64,000 nucleotides of DNA, from NCBI RefSeq assembly GCF_000260135.1, contig NZ_JH651384.1:3766693-3830692 (forward strand). The letters are read 5' to 3'. The notes under the pieces were generated by a model. That model made no database searches and was not told the DNA's origin. It was given only the letters and a program-made list of their open reading frames with translations. Below are positions 7,811-14,545 of the stretch, piece by piece. Positions within the stretch are counted from its first letter, which is position 1, and every line of letters begins with the position of its first letter. The translations under genes and the position numbers were made by a program. The stretch is from Thiothrix nivea DSM 5205. GTDB lineage: Bacteria; Pseudomonadota; Gammaproteobacteria; Thiotrichales; Thiotrichaceae.

Positions 7811-8192
7811 CGTGTTCTCCCATGCAATCTGTTGCTGATGGGCTGAGTGTCCGGGATTACGTGGGGCGCTGAAAGGAGGGGGATTTAGAAGCGCTTACTC
7901 CAGAACCCGCACCATGACCGGCGCTGATGATATTGCCAGAGTACGATAGGCCAGAACCTGGAATGCTTGCGGTTCCACGAATTCCACGCCTACCGGCGTT
8001 TACCGTAAGGCCGTTACCGCCTATGGTTGTACTTGCGCCGCGATGGGTGATATTAAGGCGCATACCCGGCATGATTGAAAAACTTTTGCGAAATCGAAAC
8101 CCCATAGAATTAGCCCTATTGTTGTTATTTGATTGGTGAACCAAAACTATCCAACAGTTTGTTGGCAAGCAATCAGATTCAGATATTTGGAT

Positions 8193-8579
8193 GTACCACT
8201 ACCCCGCTTTGGTGTGTCGGATGTGTACCACTATCCCGTTTTGACGTACCACTAAGCGAATAAAGCAGAACAAAATATGCAGGTATTTAACGGCTAATAA
8301 TTCAGTGTGAAACCCGACATTAACCCGGCGTCCTACCCGGCTTTTTTGTGCAACCCGGCGTTAACCCGATGTCATGCCCGATTCAAAAAGCGTCCTACCC
8401 GGTGTGCAACCCGACCGAAAAAGTGTGTAACCCGGTGTGCAACCCGGCGTGCAATCATATTAATTAAGAATTAATATTTTTACTGTTAATTATCTTGCAG
8501 TTAATCAGCATGGAAAGGGGTTTTTAATGTTGAAGGTGTACCACTAGACCATTCAAAACGTACCACTACCGTACCACTA
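8193..8579 (+). repeat. Iteron-like repeat field (GTACCACTA and ACCCGG families)
   Basis: Six perfect GTACCACTA copies in direct orientation lie at 8193, 8225, 8246, 8538, 8560 and 8571. Between them (about 8310-8452) lie roughly ten short direct units around AACCCGGCGT / ACCCGGTGTGC. AT-rich sequence (ATTAATTAAGAATTAATATTTTTACTG, about 8457-8483) separates the two groups. Arrays of short direct repeats beside an AT-rich stretch and a primase operon are what a replication origin or a regulator-binding array would look like. No gene is visible between 8106 and 8617. Confidence 0.6.
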
Positions 8580-8617
8580 GACCGCAAAAGTAAAACGATG
8601 GTGTGCCACTTGAACTA

Positions 8618-8950
8618 TTACAGCGTGTCACTGGTGCGCCTCTCCAATTCCTCAACACGCCCCCGCAGTTCTTCCAGCATCATGAACAGTTCCTTGCTTG
8701 ATGGCGTGGGGGTGCTTGCCGTTGTGTGTTTCGCCTGCATGATCGGGGCAAGTTGCGCGGCAAGTGATAACGGTTCATCGTGAAAAGTGCTTTCCAGTCT
8801 GGCGCTTATTTCAGCGGGAAGCGTTCTGCCTGTGATCTTTGCGGCCTCTTCCAGCTTTGCCCGCAATTCTGGCGCAAGCCGGATGGAATACGGTGGCGGT
8901 CTGTTGTCTGTTGTCATGCTGTCTACTCTTGTTGTGGGCGGATATGCCAT
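8618..8950 (-). CDS. Arc-type ribbon-helix-helix protein
   Basis: About 110 aa. The core (YSIRLAPELRAKLEEAAKI then TGRTLPAEISARLES) is a ribbon-helix-helix DNA-binding domain of the Arc/MetJ kind. A predicted coiled coil (MMLEELRGRVEELERR) at the C-terminus could support oligomers. Starts are possible at 8980, 8950 and 8917. I prefer 8950 because AGGCGG lies just before it, but 8917 (MTTDNRPPPYS) is also plausible. It is divergent from a second ribbon-helix-helix gene at 9132, and the shared intergenic region carries repeated operator-like sequences. Probable repressor of the element. Confidence 0.8.
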   Translation of the reverse strand: MAYPPTTRVDSMTTDNRPPPYSIRLAPELRAKLEEAAKITGRTLPAEISARLESTFHDEPLSLAAQLAPIMQAKHTTASTPTPSSKELFMMLEELRGRVEELERRTSDTL

Positions 8951-9027
8951 GTTCCCGCCTTTTTGCCCGAAATTGCCCATTACGCAGCCATTACGGGGGT
9001 ATTACGGCGGGTTCGTGCATATTGCTA

Positions 9028-9104
9028 TGGTATGCAAATGTATTCAAGGGGATGATTACGCGCTACATTGTATTACCATTTCTTGTGTGGTATGCTTTTG
9101 TATT
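9028..9104. promoter_or_regulatory. Paired operator-like repeats between divergent regulators
   Basis: TGGTATGCAAATGTATT (9028-9044) and TGGTATGCTTTTGTATT (9088-9104) are 17-bp direct repeats that differ only in the three central bases, 60 bases apart. TTGTATTACCA also occurs in between. Ribbon-helix-helix repressors typically bind such short direct repeats. Which of the two flanking regulators binds is not known. Confidence 0.5.
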
Positions 9105-9131
9105 ACCAATAAGCATAGGAGAAAACATCAG

Positions 9132-9314
9132 ATGAAACAGCAAACCAAACGTGCCGCACCTCGTTCAATTCGCATTGATTCGGCACTGGAAGCGTGGATA
9201 GTGGAGCGAGCAAAGCAGGGTGACAGATCGGTGAATGCTGAAATCAACCGGGCGCTTAGAACCATCAAGGCACTGGAAGAAAGGAAGGCACAGGCGCAAA
9301 AATCAGCAGCGTAA
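9132..9314 (+). CDS. Small Arc-type ribbon-helix-helix protein
   Basis: A 60-aa protein (SIRIDSALEAWIVERAKQGDRSVNAEINRAL, cited as fragments) with the beta strand plus two helices of the Arc family and a Lys/Gln/Ala-rich tail. AGGAG at 9117-9121 lies 10 bases before the ATG. A much longer open frame upstream is not supported by any ribosome binding site. It is divergently arranged with the gene at 8618, across the operator-like repeats. Likely a transcriptional regulator of the element, possibly autoregulated. Confidence 0.78.
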   Translation: MKQQTKRAAPRSIRIDSALEAWIVERAKQGDRSVNAEINRALRTIKALEERKAQAQKSAA

Positions 9315-9377
9315 CGGCTTGAAACTTTATGATTCTTATTAGAGCGTGATAAGCTTAAAAATGGTAGGCACAAAAAA

Positions 9378-9402
9378 GCCGACTATTACCAGTAGTCGGC
9401 TT
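9378..9402 (+). terminator. Hairpin terminator after the small RHH gene
   Basis: The 8-bp stem GCCGACTA / TAGTCGGC has a 7-base loop, is preceded by A6 and followed by TTCCT. It is a modest terminator with a short T-tract. It may act in both directions. Confidence 0.5.
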
Positions 9403-9532
9403 CCTGCTTGCCAGATTGTTATCAGGGTAATACCCGGATACCAGCAGAATAAGAACTTGATACCTCTTATTGCTGGAATTCTAGGACATTACCAAAAAGT
9501 TGTAAATCTTTTTTTTACATGCGAGGTAATCC

Positions 9533-9721
9533 ATGAATACGGCTTCAATTTCCAGACTGAAAGACGTTATTGCACAGACAGGGCTTTCAAAATCCACCAT
9601 CTACCGACTTGAAGCGGCTGGTAAATTCCCGGCGCGGGTCAAGATCGGGCTGCGTGCTGTCGGCTGGAAGTCGGCAGACATTCAGGCATTTATCAACGGA
9701 TTGCAGGGGGCGCAACAATGA
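9533..9721 (+). CDS. AlpA-family transcriptional regulator
   Basis: A 62-aa winged-helix protein of the AlpA/P4 Vis family. The motif SRLKDVIAQTGLSKSTIYRLE is the helix-turn-helix (cited as SRLKDVIAQTG and LSKSTIYRLE), followed by GKFPARVKIG and GWKSADIQAFI. AlpA-type proteins activate or repress integrase and excision genes in satellites and islands. GCGAGGTAATCC precedes the ATG. Its stop overlaps the start of the next gene (ATGA), so it opens a three- or four-gene operon with the primase and DUF3987 genes. Confidence 0.88.
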   Translation: MNTASISRLKDVIAQTGLSKSTIYRLEAAGKFPARVKIGLRAVGWKSADIQAFINGLQGAQQ

Positions 9722-10629
9722 AACACGCCCCCAAAAGTACCGGGGAAATGCTGGATTCCCTGCGTTCTGCCATGCTTGCAGCCATTGGCAACGCCCCCGC
9801 AACCCTCCAAGCTACTGGCAAGCTGGAACGGTTCGATACTGCTAGACGTGGCGATAAAGCGGGCTGGTATGCCTGCCACCTGACACGCTGGGGCATGGTT
9901 GCCCGCTTTGGTGATTGGCGGGAAGGTTACGCCCACAAGTGGAGTTCATTCGAGGAAAGCAGCCTTTCACGGTCTGACCTTGCAGAACTGAAACGCATCC
10001 AGCACCAGCAGGAACAGGAACGGCAGGCGGAACAATCCAGACGGCAGAACGCGGCGCGGGATAAAGCCATTTCAATCTGGTGTAATGCGGAACCGGCAGG
10101 CCATACGCACCCCTACCTAGAGCGGAAACAGGTACAGGCGCATGGTATCCGGCAATCTTTGGGCAATCTGGTTATTCCGATTACCGACCTTTCGGGCAAC
10201 CTGCATAACCTACAAATCATCAAGCCAGACGGAGCAAAGCGTTTTCTGAAAGGTGGGCGCAAACGTGGTTTATCCTTCCTGTTTGGTGAGCTGGCAGGCG
10301 CACACGGCGTTATCATCTGCGAAGGCTGGGCAACCGGTGCAAGCCTGCATGAAGCCTACCGATTGCCTGTATTGGTGGCTTTTGATGCTGGAAGCCTGCT
10401 ACCCGTGGCGCAAGCATTCCGGCGGCGGTTCCTGAATATCCCTATAACCCTATGCGCGGATAATGACCGCAAAACACCGGGCAACCCCGGATTAACCAAA
10501 GCAAGGGAAGTATCCGCGCAAGTCCCCGGCGTTACGTTGATTGTCCCTGAGTTCACGGATAACGCCCCCTTGTCCCTTTCGGACTTCAATGACGCGGTGA
10601 ACTTCTACCGGCTGGGGGTGGCGGCATGA
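9718..10629 (+). CDS. Toprim-domain primase-like protein
   Basis: A 303-aa protein. The N-terminal part (about 1-100) has the conserved WYACHLTRWGMVARFGDW type region of element-borne primases. A polar Gln/Arg linker follows (about 95-120). The toprim domain (about 195-290) contains the acidic motif ICEGWATGASLHEA and a FDAGS...LCADND pair, which supply the catalytic Glu and Asp residues. It probably primes replication of the element. It is translationally coupled by ATGA overlaps on both sides, to alpA and to the DUF3987 gene, and resembles the N-terminal half of P4-like replication proteins. Confidence 0.85.
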   Translation: MKHAPKSTGEMLDSLRSAMLAAIGNAPATLQATGKLERFDTARRGDKAGWYACHLTRWGMVARFGDWREGYAHKWSSFEESSLSRSDLAELKRIQHQQEQERQAEQSRRQNAARDKAISIWCNAEPAGHTHPYLERKQVQAHGIRQSLGNLVIPITDLSGNLHNLQIIKPDGAKRFLKGGRKRGLSFLFGELAGAHGVIICEGWATGASLHEAYRLPVLVAFDAGSLLPVAQAFRRRFLNIPITLCADNDRKTPGNPGLTKAREVSAQVPGVTLIVPEFTDNAPLSLSDFNDAVNFYRLGVAA

Positions 10630-12170
10630 AACCGGCGCACTCTTTGGAAGTCCTGCCATTCATCAGGACGGAACAGGCGGGAACAGATTTTCCAGCACCG
10701 CAGAAACTACCCTCAGACCTGCCAGCAGTACATAGGCTTGATTATGACTGGTTGCCGCCGCTTGTCCGTGGTTATGTGCAGGATGTTTCGGAGCGGATGA
10801 ACTGCCCGCCTGATTATGTGGCTGTATCGGTACTGGCTGGGCTGGCTACCGTTATAGGGCGAAAGATCGGTGTAAGGCCACAAGAAAACACCGATTGGAC
10901 GGAAACCGCCAACCTTTGGGCGCTGGTGATCGGCAGGCCAGGGGTTATGAAATCCCCATCCATGTCGGCAGCACTCAAACCACTGAAAGCATTAATTGCC
11001 CGTGCAAATGCAGAACATCAGCAGAATGCAGCACAACACAAGGCTGATGCCTTGGTTAGGGATATGCGGGCGAAGGCGGCGCAAGCGCAAGCACAGAAGA
11101 CACTATTGAAAGACCCAAACGCGGCGCTTGATGTGTCGGCATTCATGGCGGAAGACATGGAAGCACCAACGCCTAAACGCTACATGGTGCAGGACACCAC
11201 CCCAGAAGCCTTGCTTGAAGTGTTGCGCACCAATGACAACGGCGTGATGGTTTACCGGGATGAACTGGTGGGCTTGCTCAAGGGCATGGAGCGGGAGGAT
11301 AGGGCAGAGCAACGGGCGCTATTCTTGACTGGCTGGAACGGTAACGACTCGTTCACCAGTGACCGTATTACACGTGGCCTGAACCTGCATGTTGAGGCCG
11401 TGACCATTTCCATGCTGGGGGCGACACAACCCGGCAAAATTGCCAGCTACGTGAATCAGGCTATCAAGGGTGGGGATGGTGATGACGGCCTGTTACAGCG
11501 TTTCAGTCTTGCTGTATGGCCTGACTTGCAGGATTACAAAGAAGTTGACCGACAGCCAGACAGGGAAAAGGCAAGGGAGATTAACCACCTGTTTTCCTAT
11601 CTGGATGAATTGCAATCACAGGAAGTAGACGCCGAACAAGACACCGACCATGAAGGAAACCCGGACGGCCTGCCTTATCTGAGATTTGATGCTGAAGCTA
11701 TCGAGATTTTCAGGGATTGGCGGCATGACTTAGAGCGGCGCTTGCGTAGTGATGAACTGCACCCGGCGTTTGAATCCCATCTGTCCAAGTACCGGAAAAT
11801 GGTTCCTGCATTGGCACTTATTCTGCACCTTGCGACAAAGGGGCGCGGCAAGATCGGTAGAAGGCCGTTACTTATGGCTCTATCACTGGCTGGCTACTTT
11901 GAGAGTCACGCAAACCGACTATATGCCAGCGTGAACATGCCGGAAGTGACCGCAGCAAAGGCAATTCTAAGCAAGGTAAAAGCGGGCAACCTTCCCGAAC
12001 AATTCACGGCGCGGGATATTTACCGGAAGCAATGGAGCGGATTAGGCAACAAATCCGACATTGAAACCGGGCTGGATATGCTGACAGATTACGGCTGGCT
12101 TATTGATTCCGAAGAATTGACAGGCGGTAGACCAAAAACCACGTATGCACTGAATCCGAGGGCGGCATGA
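10626..12170 (+). CDS. DUF3987 protein (putative replicative NTPase/helicase)
   Basis: A 514-aa DUF3987 protein. The start of the domain is visible as PDYVAVSVLAGLATVIGRK (about residues 55-75). A P-loop-like GRPGVMKSPS (about 100-110) follows, then a YRDELVGLLKGM segment and later TISMLGATQPGKI. These proteins regularly follow toprim primases in integrative elements and prophages and are taken to be the NTPase partner in replication initiation. It is coupled by ATGA to the primase and by overlap to the next small gene. The C-terminal 100 residues look like a winged helix (FTARDIYRKQWSGL). Confidence 0.85.
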   Translation: MKPAHSLEVLPFIRTEQAGTDFPAPQKLPSDLPAVHRLDYDWLPPLVRGYVQDVSERMNCPPDYVAVSVLAGLATVIGRKIGVRPQENTDWTETANLWALVIGRPGVMKSPSMSAALKPLKALIARANAEHQQNAAQHKADALVRDMRAKAAQAQAQKTLLKDPNAALDVSAFMAEDMEAPTPKRYMVQDTTPEALLEVLRTNDNGVMVYRDELVGLLKGMEREDRAEQRALFLTGWNGNDSFTSDRITRGLNLHVEAVTISMLGATQPGKIASYVNQAIKGGDGDDGLLQRFSLAVWPDLQDYKEVDRQPDREKAREINHLFSYLDELQSQEVDAEQDTDHEGNPDGLPYLRFDAEAIEIFRDWRHDLERRLRSDELHPAFESHLSKYRKMVPALALILHLATKGRGKIGRRPLLMALSLAGYFESHANRLYASVNMPEVTAAKAILSKVKAGNLPEQFTARDIYRKQWSGLGNKSDIETGLDMLTDYGWLIDSEELTGGRPKTTYALNPRAA

Positions 12171-12421
12171 TGGCGAACTATGCAAAGTATCAGCAAATGC
12201 TGAAAGCGGACGTGCACGGTGGGGGGCAGGTAGCGCCCCATTTTGTCAGTTTTGGCAGTAGGGTAACTGGGCATTCTAAAGAAGTATCCAGCGAAGAATG
12301 GCGGGAAGCCTTCGAGGAAAGAGCCGCCATAATGGAATATTCAGGCGGATTGCCAAAGCATGAAGCGGAACGACAAGCGCGGGTTATCTGCCTCGCAGAG
12401 TTCCGCAACCGTAAGCGATAA
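12167..12421 (+). CDS. Small element protein with FVSFGSRVTGH motif
   Basis: An 84-aa protein that starts inside the stop of the DUF3987 gene (ATGATG, a second start is at 12170). It holds HFVSFGSRVTGHS (about residues 25-37), then a charged helical region (EWREAFEERAAIMEYSGGLPKHEAERQAR). Short proteins with a FVSF-type motif recur downstream of DUF3987 genes in proteobacterial elements, with unknown role. The 35 bases encoding the motif are repeated at 14082-14116 near the right end of the element. A terminator follows. Confidence 0.7.
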   Translation: MMANYAKYQQMLKADVHGGGQVAPHFVSFGSRVTGHSKEVSSEEWREAFEERAAIMEYSGGLPKHEAERQARVICLAEFRNRKR

Positions 12422-12431
12422 CCACCACCAG

Positions 12432-12456
12432 AGCCGGGAATGTTCCCGGCTTTCTT
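12432..12456 (+). terminator. Terminator of the alpA-primase-DUF3987 operon
   Basis: Stem AGCCGGGAA / TTCCCGGCT with a 2-base loop, followed by TTTCTT, 10 bases after the stop of the small gene. Confidence 0.75.
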
Positions 12457-12491
12457 CCCTCTAAAATAGAGGAAAAAAAGAGGAACTAACC

Positions 12492-12839
12492 ATGATCGGA
12501 ACAGGAAACGGCGAAAGCTCAAAAGTGACACAGTTCAAACCCGGACGGGCAAAGACCGGGGGGCGCAAGGCAGGCACTACCAACAAAATCAGCGCAAGCG
12601 TGAAAGAGCGGGCAAGCCTATATGTGGATGATGCGCTGAATGCCCTTGTGGAGATTGCCACAGACCCGCAGCAACCGGCAGAGGCGCGGGTAGCGGCTGG
12701 CAAGGAAATACTGGATAGGGCAGACGGCAGACCGGCGCAACGGATTGAAACAACCATTACGGACGCCACAGAAAGCAAATACGATGATCTAGCTACCAAA
12801 ATTCGGGAAGAATTTATGGGGAAGTACGGGAAAGACTAG
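12492..12839 (+). CDS. Phage-type small protein (terminase small subunit-like), uncertain
   Basis: A 115-aa protein. The N-terminus is basic and Gly-rich (FKPGRAKTGGRKAGTTNKI), then a predicted all-helical body (ALVEIATDPQQPAEARVAAGKEILDRADG, cited in part) ends in acidic/Lys-rich sequence. The GGRKAGTTNK pattern with a following helical domain occurs in phage DNA-packaging or DNA-binding small proteins. I have no catalytic motif to confirm this. GAGGAACTAACC precedes the ATG. It stands alone between a terminator and a noncoding stretch. Confidence 0.65.
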   Translation: MIGTGNGESSKVTQFKPGRAKTGGRKAGTTNKISASVKERASLYVDDALNALVEIATDPQQPAEARVAAGKEILDRADGRPAQRIETTITDATESKYDDLATKIREEFMGKYGKD

Positions 12840-13500
12840 CCAATAACTACCGCTTGTCGGGAATTTTCAGAGGTTCCCGGCAAGCTGTAGAACTAACATT
12901 TACGCCCCCCACATACAGCAAGACAAGGCAGAGCAAGGCATTCAAGCCGCAACCTAGCCAAAACCCGCAGTTATCACCTTCCATATGTAAACTTTTCATT
13001 TGCAAAAATCATAATAAATGTAACTTATGTTTAACATGATAGGGCGGCATAATACACCCATAGCGCAACGGAACAGGCAGCAAGGCGCAAAAGAACTAGA
13101 ACGGCTTGCCATTTGGTTGACTTCCCGAAAGGTTCACGTTTTGGCGTGATGGGTGGATAGGGTTTCAGACTGGCTGCAATGGCAGGCAGCACAAAGCAGG
13201 AAGATACCCGACCATTCCATGAAGTCCCTTACTGGCAGGCTGTAAGACCGGAGGAAGCGGCGGAACCGCAACAAATAGCACGGCAATGACGCCACCAAAT
13301 AGAAGGCTGTAGCGACTGCCTGAGAACTGTCAGGCTACGCATTCAGAGCAAGGAAGGACGCTACCCAGAGCCGGGCAAGGCTTATACCCAGCACCGGGCA
13401 AGGTGTAAAAAGAGGTATCACGTGAAGGCGACACGCTCCCCATATTGGGAAACGCCAGGACGGAACGGCTGGGGGGTTATCCTTCCAGCCAACAATGAAA
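12840..13500. other. Long untranslated stretch in the element
   Basis: No convincing gene on either strand for 690 bases. It begins with a 12-bp hairpin, GCTTGTCGGGAA / TTCCCGGCAAGC (12852-12863 with 12874-12885, one G-U). It also holds two 19-base near-identical units starting TACCCAG and ending CCGGGCAAGG (13362-13380 and 13385-13403, 17 of 19 identical, period 23). The density of short repeats suggests a regulatory or structured RNA region, or decayed genes. I see no tRNA. Confidence 0.4.
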
Positions 13501-13747
13501 CAACAAACTGATAGAGGTATTTCGATATGAAAAACGTATTAGACCTGCACAACCTGCAAATAATCGCTGGCATTGCTGCAAAAGCTAGCTTTGAAGAAAA
13601 CATAAACATGGCAGAAGCTCATATTGTATTTGAGCTGATTGAACGAAGCCTTTATGCAATCAACTGCCCTGATGAACGAAGCCTTTATGCAATCAACAAC
13701 CCTGAACCCAACAACACAACAAACTGATAGAGGTATTTCGATATGAA
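13501..13747 (+). repeat. Duplicated 31-bp leader with ribosome binding site
   Basis: The sequence from CAACAAACTGATAGAGG to GATATGAA occurs at 13501-13531 and again at 13717-13747. Each copy supplies the untranslated leader and start codon of a small gene. A second duplication lies within the first gene: 24 bases starting GAACGAAGCC (13641-13664 and 13674-13697). Confidence 0.85.
13527..13727 (+). CDS. Small protein with an internal duplication, unknown
   Basis: A 66-aa protein: MKNVLDLHNLQIIAGIAAKA, then a helical segment and two copies of ERSLYAIN separated by three residues, ending PEPNNTTN. The duplicated peptide comes from a 33-base periodic repeat in the DNA. The leader with its start codon is the same 31 bases as in the next gene, so both are probably expressed in the same way. 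No family recognised. The second repeat half and tail could be a recent addition. Confidence 0.5.
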   Translation: MKNVLDLHNLQIIAGIAAKASFEENINMAEAHIVFELIERSLYAINCPDERSLYAINNPEPNNTTN

Positions 13748-13964
13748 TGCTGTTTTTACTTTCCGGGCGTTCACCCCTGACATGGAAACATACCGCTTCA
13801 AGCAAGCCTTGCGCAGTCCAGCGCTGGCGCTGGTGGTAATGCGCCGCTACGTTCGGGAATATGCAGAACAGGGCTTGTATTCCCACATTACTTGCAACCT
13901 GCCAACCGGCGGACGTGCCAAGTGTTCAAACCGTGGGGGCGTGGCATTTGTGCAGGTCTGGTAA
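13743..13964 (+). CDS. Small conserved element protein, unknown
   Basis: A 73-aa basic protein (FTFRAFTPDMETYRFKQALRS, then VVMRRYVREYAEQGLYSHITC and RAKCSNRGGVAFVQVW, each cited as fragments). It has two cysteines and a Gly-rich end, and no signal or membrane segment. It starts within the second copy of the 31-bp leader repeat and is followed by a strong terminator. It resembles short accessory proteins of proteobacterial islands, but I cannot name a family. Confidence 0.55.
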   Translation: MNAVFTFRAFTPDMETYRFKQALRSPALALVVMRRYVREYAEQGLYSHITCNLPTGGRAKCSNRGGVAFVQVW

Positions 13965-13984
13965 TCAAGACATGATCAAGAAAG

Positions 13985-14010
13985 GCCGGGGCATTGTTCC
14001 CGGCTTTTTT
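13985..14010 (+). terminator. Terminator near the right end of the element
   Basis: GCCGGG / CCCGGC stem with a G-rich loop side, followed by TTTTTT. Confidence 0.8.
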
Positions 14011-14081
14011 GTTGGTATCAGGTCAGTAATAGGCTTCATGTACCAACAAAAGCACCAACTATTCAGGGCTTGCAAAGTATC

Positions 14082-14116
14082 TTTTGTCAGTTTTGGCAGT
14101 AGGGTAACTGGGCATT
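14082..14116 (+). repeat. 35-bp copy of the FVSFGSRVTGH-coding segment
   Basis: Identical over 35 bases to 12241-12275 (starts TTTTGTCAGTTTTGGCAG). A shorter inverted relative, ACTGCCAAAACTGACA, lies at 5282-5297 at the other end of the element. TGCAAAGTATC also precedes both long copies. The copy here is not within a credible gene. Confidence 0.75.
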
Positions 14117-14294
14117 TCTGAATTATCCCCCCGCTTGTCTGATTGCTTTTATTGTTTCCTTGTGTGGAATTTTCCACCTGTTGCAACGGTAGAGGCTTCC
14201 TGATGATGGTACTTTTGTTGGTATTGGGCAGTTTTGAATATGGAATTATCATTATTATTCATTGGCTTATTATCTGAATTCATTGGTCGCCGCC

Positions 14295-14361
14295 TCAGTG
14301 AATCATGACGGTTCACAAAGTACCAAAAACCCCTTACAGGCGGCAATCTGTAAGGGGTTTT
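14295..14361 (+). repeat. Right direct repeat (att-like) of the ssrA element
   Basis: The 67-base match to 3769-3835, including a second copy of the ssrA terminator stem (14330-14357). It is preceded by CGCCGCCTC, the same 9 bases that form the ssrA 3' end, but the CCA end itself is lost here. Confidence 0.85.
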
Positions 14362-14419
14362 CTGTTTCATGGTGTCTTGACGTATCCCACGTTTATGTGG
14401 GTAATCTTGTGGGTGTCGT

Positions 14420-14545
14420 GAATTCATCGAGTTTGTGCTGGGCCACTACGTCGATGAGGGCGGGCTTGTGCCCGACAAGCTGAAAACCTTCATTGACCTT
14501 AAGAACGGGTTGTCGAGATGTGCTACCCTGCATGATGTGTCAGGT
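14420..14545 (+). pseudogene. Remnant of a type I restriction R-subunit C-terminus
   Basis: The frame reads EFIEFVLGHYVDEG, then VPDKLKTFIDLKNG, then drifts off. This pattern (FIEFVL..YV..G...L...KL..L..LK) is the C-terminal helical region of HsdR subunits of type I restriction-modification systems. Only about 40 residues survive, with no upstream domain between it and the right att repeat. It probably marks a former hsdR gene next to ssrA that was removed when the element or an earlier one moved. Confidence 0.45.

Larger units (their letters stand above)
5414..7898 (-). mobile_element. IS66-family insertion sequence, copy 1 (2485 bp)
   Basis: The ends are imperfect inverted repeats: GTAAGCGCCGTTAAATCGCCC on the left, written in two pieces GTAAGCGC + CGTTAAATCGCCC, against GTAAGCGC + TTCTAAATCCCCC on the right. 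An 8-bp target duplication TCCAGAAC flanks the element (5406-5413 and 7899-7906). It carries tnpA, tnpB and tnpC on the minus strand. The intact duplication and complete genes imply a recent insertion. It interrupts the DUF4236 gene. Confidence 0.95.
5319..8105 (-). pseudogene. DUF4236 membrane protein gene, split by IS66
   Basis: The 5' part (8105 to 7899) reads MGFRFRKSF...MPGMRLNITHRG and GRRGIRGTASIPGSGLSYS. This is the DUF4236 signature, a short beta-rich domain usually at the N-terminus. After removing the IS66 and one copy of its 8-bp duplication, the frame continues without a break from 5405 to the stop at 5319, adding a C-terminal hydrophobic segment (ALFWMLMIICVLFVAMC). The ancestral protein was about 98 aa with a C-terminal membrane anchor. 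As it stands, translation runs into the IS and ends VSASKSPSFQRPT. Function of DUF4236 is unknown. It is common in phage and plasmid contexts. Confidence 0.75.
3769..14361. mobile_element. Integrative element in the ssrA 3' flank (satellite/IME-like, 10.6 kb)
   Basis: The element is bounded by the two 67-bp direct repeats. It starts with a tyrosine integrase reading inward from ssrA, a classic integration target. Contents in order: integrase, a DUF4236 gene split by IS66, an iteron-like repeat field, divergent ribbon-helix-helix genes, AlpA, toprim primase, DUF3987 protein, two small proteins and two short genes with duplicated leaders. No capsid, tail, relaxase or conjugation genes are visible. 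The layout fits a replicating phage satellite (P4-like) or a small mobilisable element. What it parasitises or carries as cargo is not evident. Confidence 0.8.

Noticed and set aside
3769-14361. Complete prophage
   Set aside because: No capsid, portal, tail, lysis or large terminase genes; only a weak small-terminase-like protein.
13965-14427. Minus-strand frames over the right att repeat
   Set aside because: They read through the terminator and att repeat with no ribosome site or domain.
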